Below, piece after piece: positions 62,746-64,000 of a stretch of DNA of 64,000 bases. The position numbers and the translations under genes were made by a program. The notes under the pieces are model-generated. The model saw nothing but the letters and a program-made list of their open reading frames with translations, made no database searches and was not told where the DNA came from. Origin of the DNA: DASYXZ01 sp035308965 (GTDB taxonomy: Bacteria > Acidobacteriota > Terriglobia > UBA7540); assembly GCA_035308965.1 (NCBI GenBank), contig DATGFN010000025.1:62001-126000 (forward strand), in the 5' to 3' direction. The first letter of the stretch is position 1. Every line of letters begins with the position of its first letter.

Positions 62746-63933
62746 ATGTCCATGGTCTCTCATCTCGAGTGTGCGCGCTGCGGGAACCGGTTCGAGGCGG
62801 GGAAGATCTACAACTTATGCGCTTGCGGCTCACCGCTGCTGGTGCGCTATCATTTGTCCAAAGACCGCGGCGTCACAGTTCGTAAAGGCCTGCTCCAAGG
62901 TCCACATAATCTTTGGCGTTATCGGGAAGTTCTGCCCGTTACCCGGGATTCGTCCATTGTTTCACTGGGTGAAGGGTTCACTCCGTTGCTTCACGCCGAC
63001 CGCTTGGGCAAGAAATTGGGCCTCGCGCACCTCTACTTCAAAAATGAAGCTGTCAATCCCACCGGATCGTTCAAAGACCGCGGCATGGCGCTGGCCGTCA
63101 GCATGGCGCGCGAGTTGGGCATCACGAAACTCGCCGCTCCCTCGGCTGGTAATGCTGCCGGCGCGCTGGCCGCATACGCAGCCAAAGCGGGAATGAAAGC
63201 AACAGTCTTCATGCCCGAAAGTACTCCTCTGGCAAACCGCCTGGAGTGTTCACTGGCGGGCGCGGAAGTGGTTTTGGTGGCGGGGAGCATCAAGGATTGC
63301 GGGCGAGTTTTGCGGGAGCGCACAGCGGCGGAAGGCTATTTTGATGTTTCGACTTTGCGGGAGCCTTACCGGGTGGAAGGCAAAAAGACGATGGCGTACG
63401 AAATCTATGAGCAGCTTGGCGGTCATCTTCCCGACGCCATGATTTACCCGACCGGCGGGGGTACTGGACTGATTGGCATGTGGAAAGCGTTTGCCGAAAT
63501 GGCCGAGCTCGGCTGGATTGGCGGTGAGCAGCCGCGAATGTTTTCGGTGCAAGCGACGGGATGCGCGCCTATGGTGCGCGCATTCGAGAGTAATTCAGAA
63601 AAAGCTGAAGAATGGCAGAACCCTGCCACCGTTGCTTCCGGGCTGCGCGTGCCTTCAGCCATCGGCGATTTCCTGATCCTGCGGGCTCTCTATGAAAGCA
63701 GCGGCGCCGCACTGGCGGTGGAAGACGCAGCCATGCTTGAGGCCGTTCGCGAACTGGCTGAGACCGAGGGGCTTATCACTTCGCCCGAGGGCGGAGCCAC
63801 CCTTGCCGCGTTGAAGCGGTTGGTAGCCGACGGAGTTCTGAAGGGTACTGAGACTGTCGTTTTATTTCTTACCGCAACAGGATATAAATACCTGGAAGTT
63901 TTGCAGACCCTTGCCACGAACAAGAGCGCCTAG
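62746..63933 (+). CDS. thrC: Threonine synthase
   Basis: 395 residues. It converts O-phosphohomoserine to threonine with PLP. An N-terminal zinc ribbon (LECARCGNRF, YNLCACGSPL) precedes the core, with PLP Lys in NPTGSFKDRGM, SAGNAAGALA and the phosphate loop TGGGTGLIGM. The zinc ribbon occurs in many bacterial ThrC proteins. It stands in front of an alanyl-tRNA-editing gene, 6 bp away. Confidence 0.93.
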   Translation: MSMVSHLECARCGNRFEAGKIYNLCACGSPLLVRYHLSKDRGVTVRKGLLQGPHNLWRYREVLPVTRDSSIVSLGEGFTPLLHADRLGKKLGLAHLYFKNEAVNPTGSFKDRGMALAVSMARELGITKLAAPSAGNAAGALAAYAAKAGMKATVFMPESTPLANRLECSLAGAEVVLVAGSIKDCGRVLRERTAAEGYFDVSTLREPYRVEGKKTMAYEIYEQLGGHLPDAMIYPTGGGTGLIGMWKAFAEMAELGWIGGEQPRMFSVQATGCAPMVRAFESNSEKAEEWQNPATVASGLRVPSAIGDFLILRALYESSGAALAVEDAAMLEAVRELAETEGLITSPEGGATLAALKRLVADGVLKGTETVVLFLTATGYKYLEVLQTLATNKSA

Positions 63934-63939
63934 GAAGAA

Positions 63940-64000
63940 ATGCCGAAAACGGAACGCCTTTACTATACCGATTCTTATTTGCGGGAGTTTGAGGCCCGCA
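63940..64000 (+). CDS. Start of an alanyl-tRNA-editing-like protein (partial)
   Basis: ATG 63940 begins MPKTERLYYTDSYLREFEAR before the window ends. This start resembles stand-alone AlaRS editing-domain (AlaX-type) proteins, which remove Ser or Gly from tRNA-Ala. AGGAAGAA is the ribosome site. Only 20 codons are visible, so the call is tentative. Confidence 0.5.
   Translation, partial: MPKTERLYYTDSYLREFEAR

Overview
The window looks like a chromosomal segment of a moderately GC-rich, Gram-negative-type bacterium, most likely an acidobacterium. This is an inference from gene style and not from a marker gene. Supporting signs are LolA and lipoprotein genes, two short secreted type IV pilins beside a large TPR/GT-C membrane protein, small orphan secreted proteins that I recall as typical of Acidobacteriota, a class II (B12-dependent) ribonucleotide reductase, and many palindromic intergenic repeats.

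Region 1 (1-17,200) is the right-hand part of an integrative mobile element. It ends in an excisionase-like gene overlapping a tyrosine recombinase, whose stop lies 6 bp from the 3' end of tRNA-Glu(TTC). Cargo includes a replication-relaxation-like protein, an HNH endonuclease, a phage-type single-strand-annealing-like protein (plus a broken copy of its 5' end), an archaeo-eukaryotic-type primase with a zinc finger, a possible PD-(D/E)XK-type protein, a DUF72 protein, NrdJ, and a glutaminyl-cyclase/M28-like peptidase. The other end of the element lies left of the window.

Region 2 (17,200-31,500) is chromosome with accessory inserts: DUF4097, a second DUF72, GNAT and CapA genes, then a cluster at 22.1-26.7 kb. 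That cluster holds an HNH-like protein, a DUF262 protein, a HEPN-like protein, a zinc-ribbon protein, a ribbon-helix-helix/partner pair and an FN3 protein. Its modules are separated by four copies of an about 90 bp structured repeat (called R2 here) whose stems co-vary between copies. Several secreted or lipoprotein orphans follow.

Region 3 (31,600-41,700) holds an O-antigen-ligase/TPR protein, an IPT-domain secreted protein, a LarA-like protein, a tandem ACT protein, a DUF4160/DUF2442 pair in which DUF4160 carries an in-frame amber codon, a copper-type P-ATPase with a small possible metal-domain neighbour, and a TlpA-like thioredoxin.

Region 4 (41,800-45,100) is a tightly packed operon: a membrane glycosyltransferase, two tandem PTPS/QueD-family proteins, GTP cyclohydrolase I and a short-chain dehydrogenase. 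The two PTPS paralogues have lost complementary halves of the catalytic triad, which suggests an obligate heteromer. This is the most striking observation in the window.

Region 5 (45,300-64,000) is mostly core: a hybrid histidine kinase, cold-shock protein, STAS protein, pnp, rpsO, a double PilZ protein, two pilins (the second with a sigma-54-like promoter), a TMTC-like GT-C protein, an ABC-2 transporter followed by TPR-like, PAP2 and LolA genes in one overlapping operon, a Cof-type HAD phosphatase, threonine synthase, and the start of an alanyl-tRNA-editing protein.
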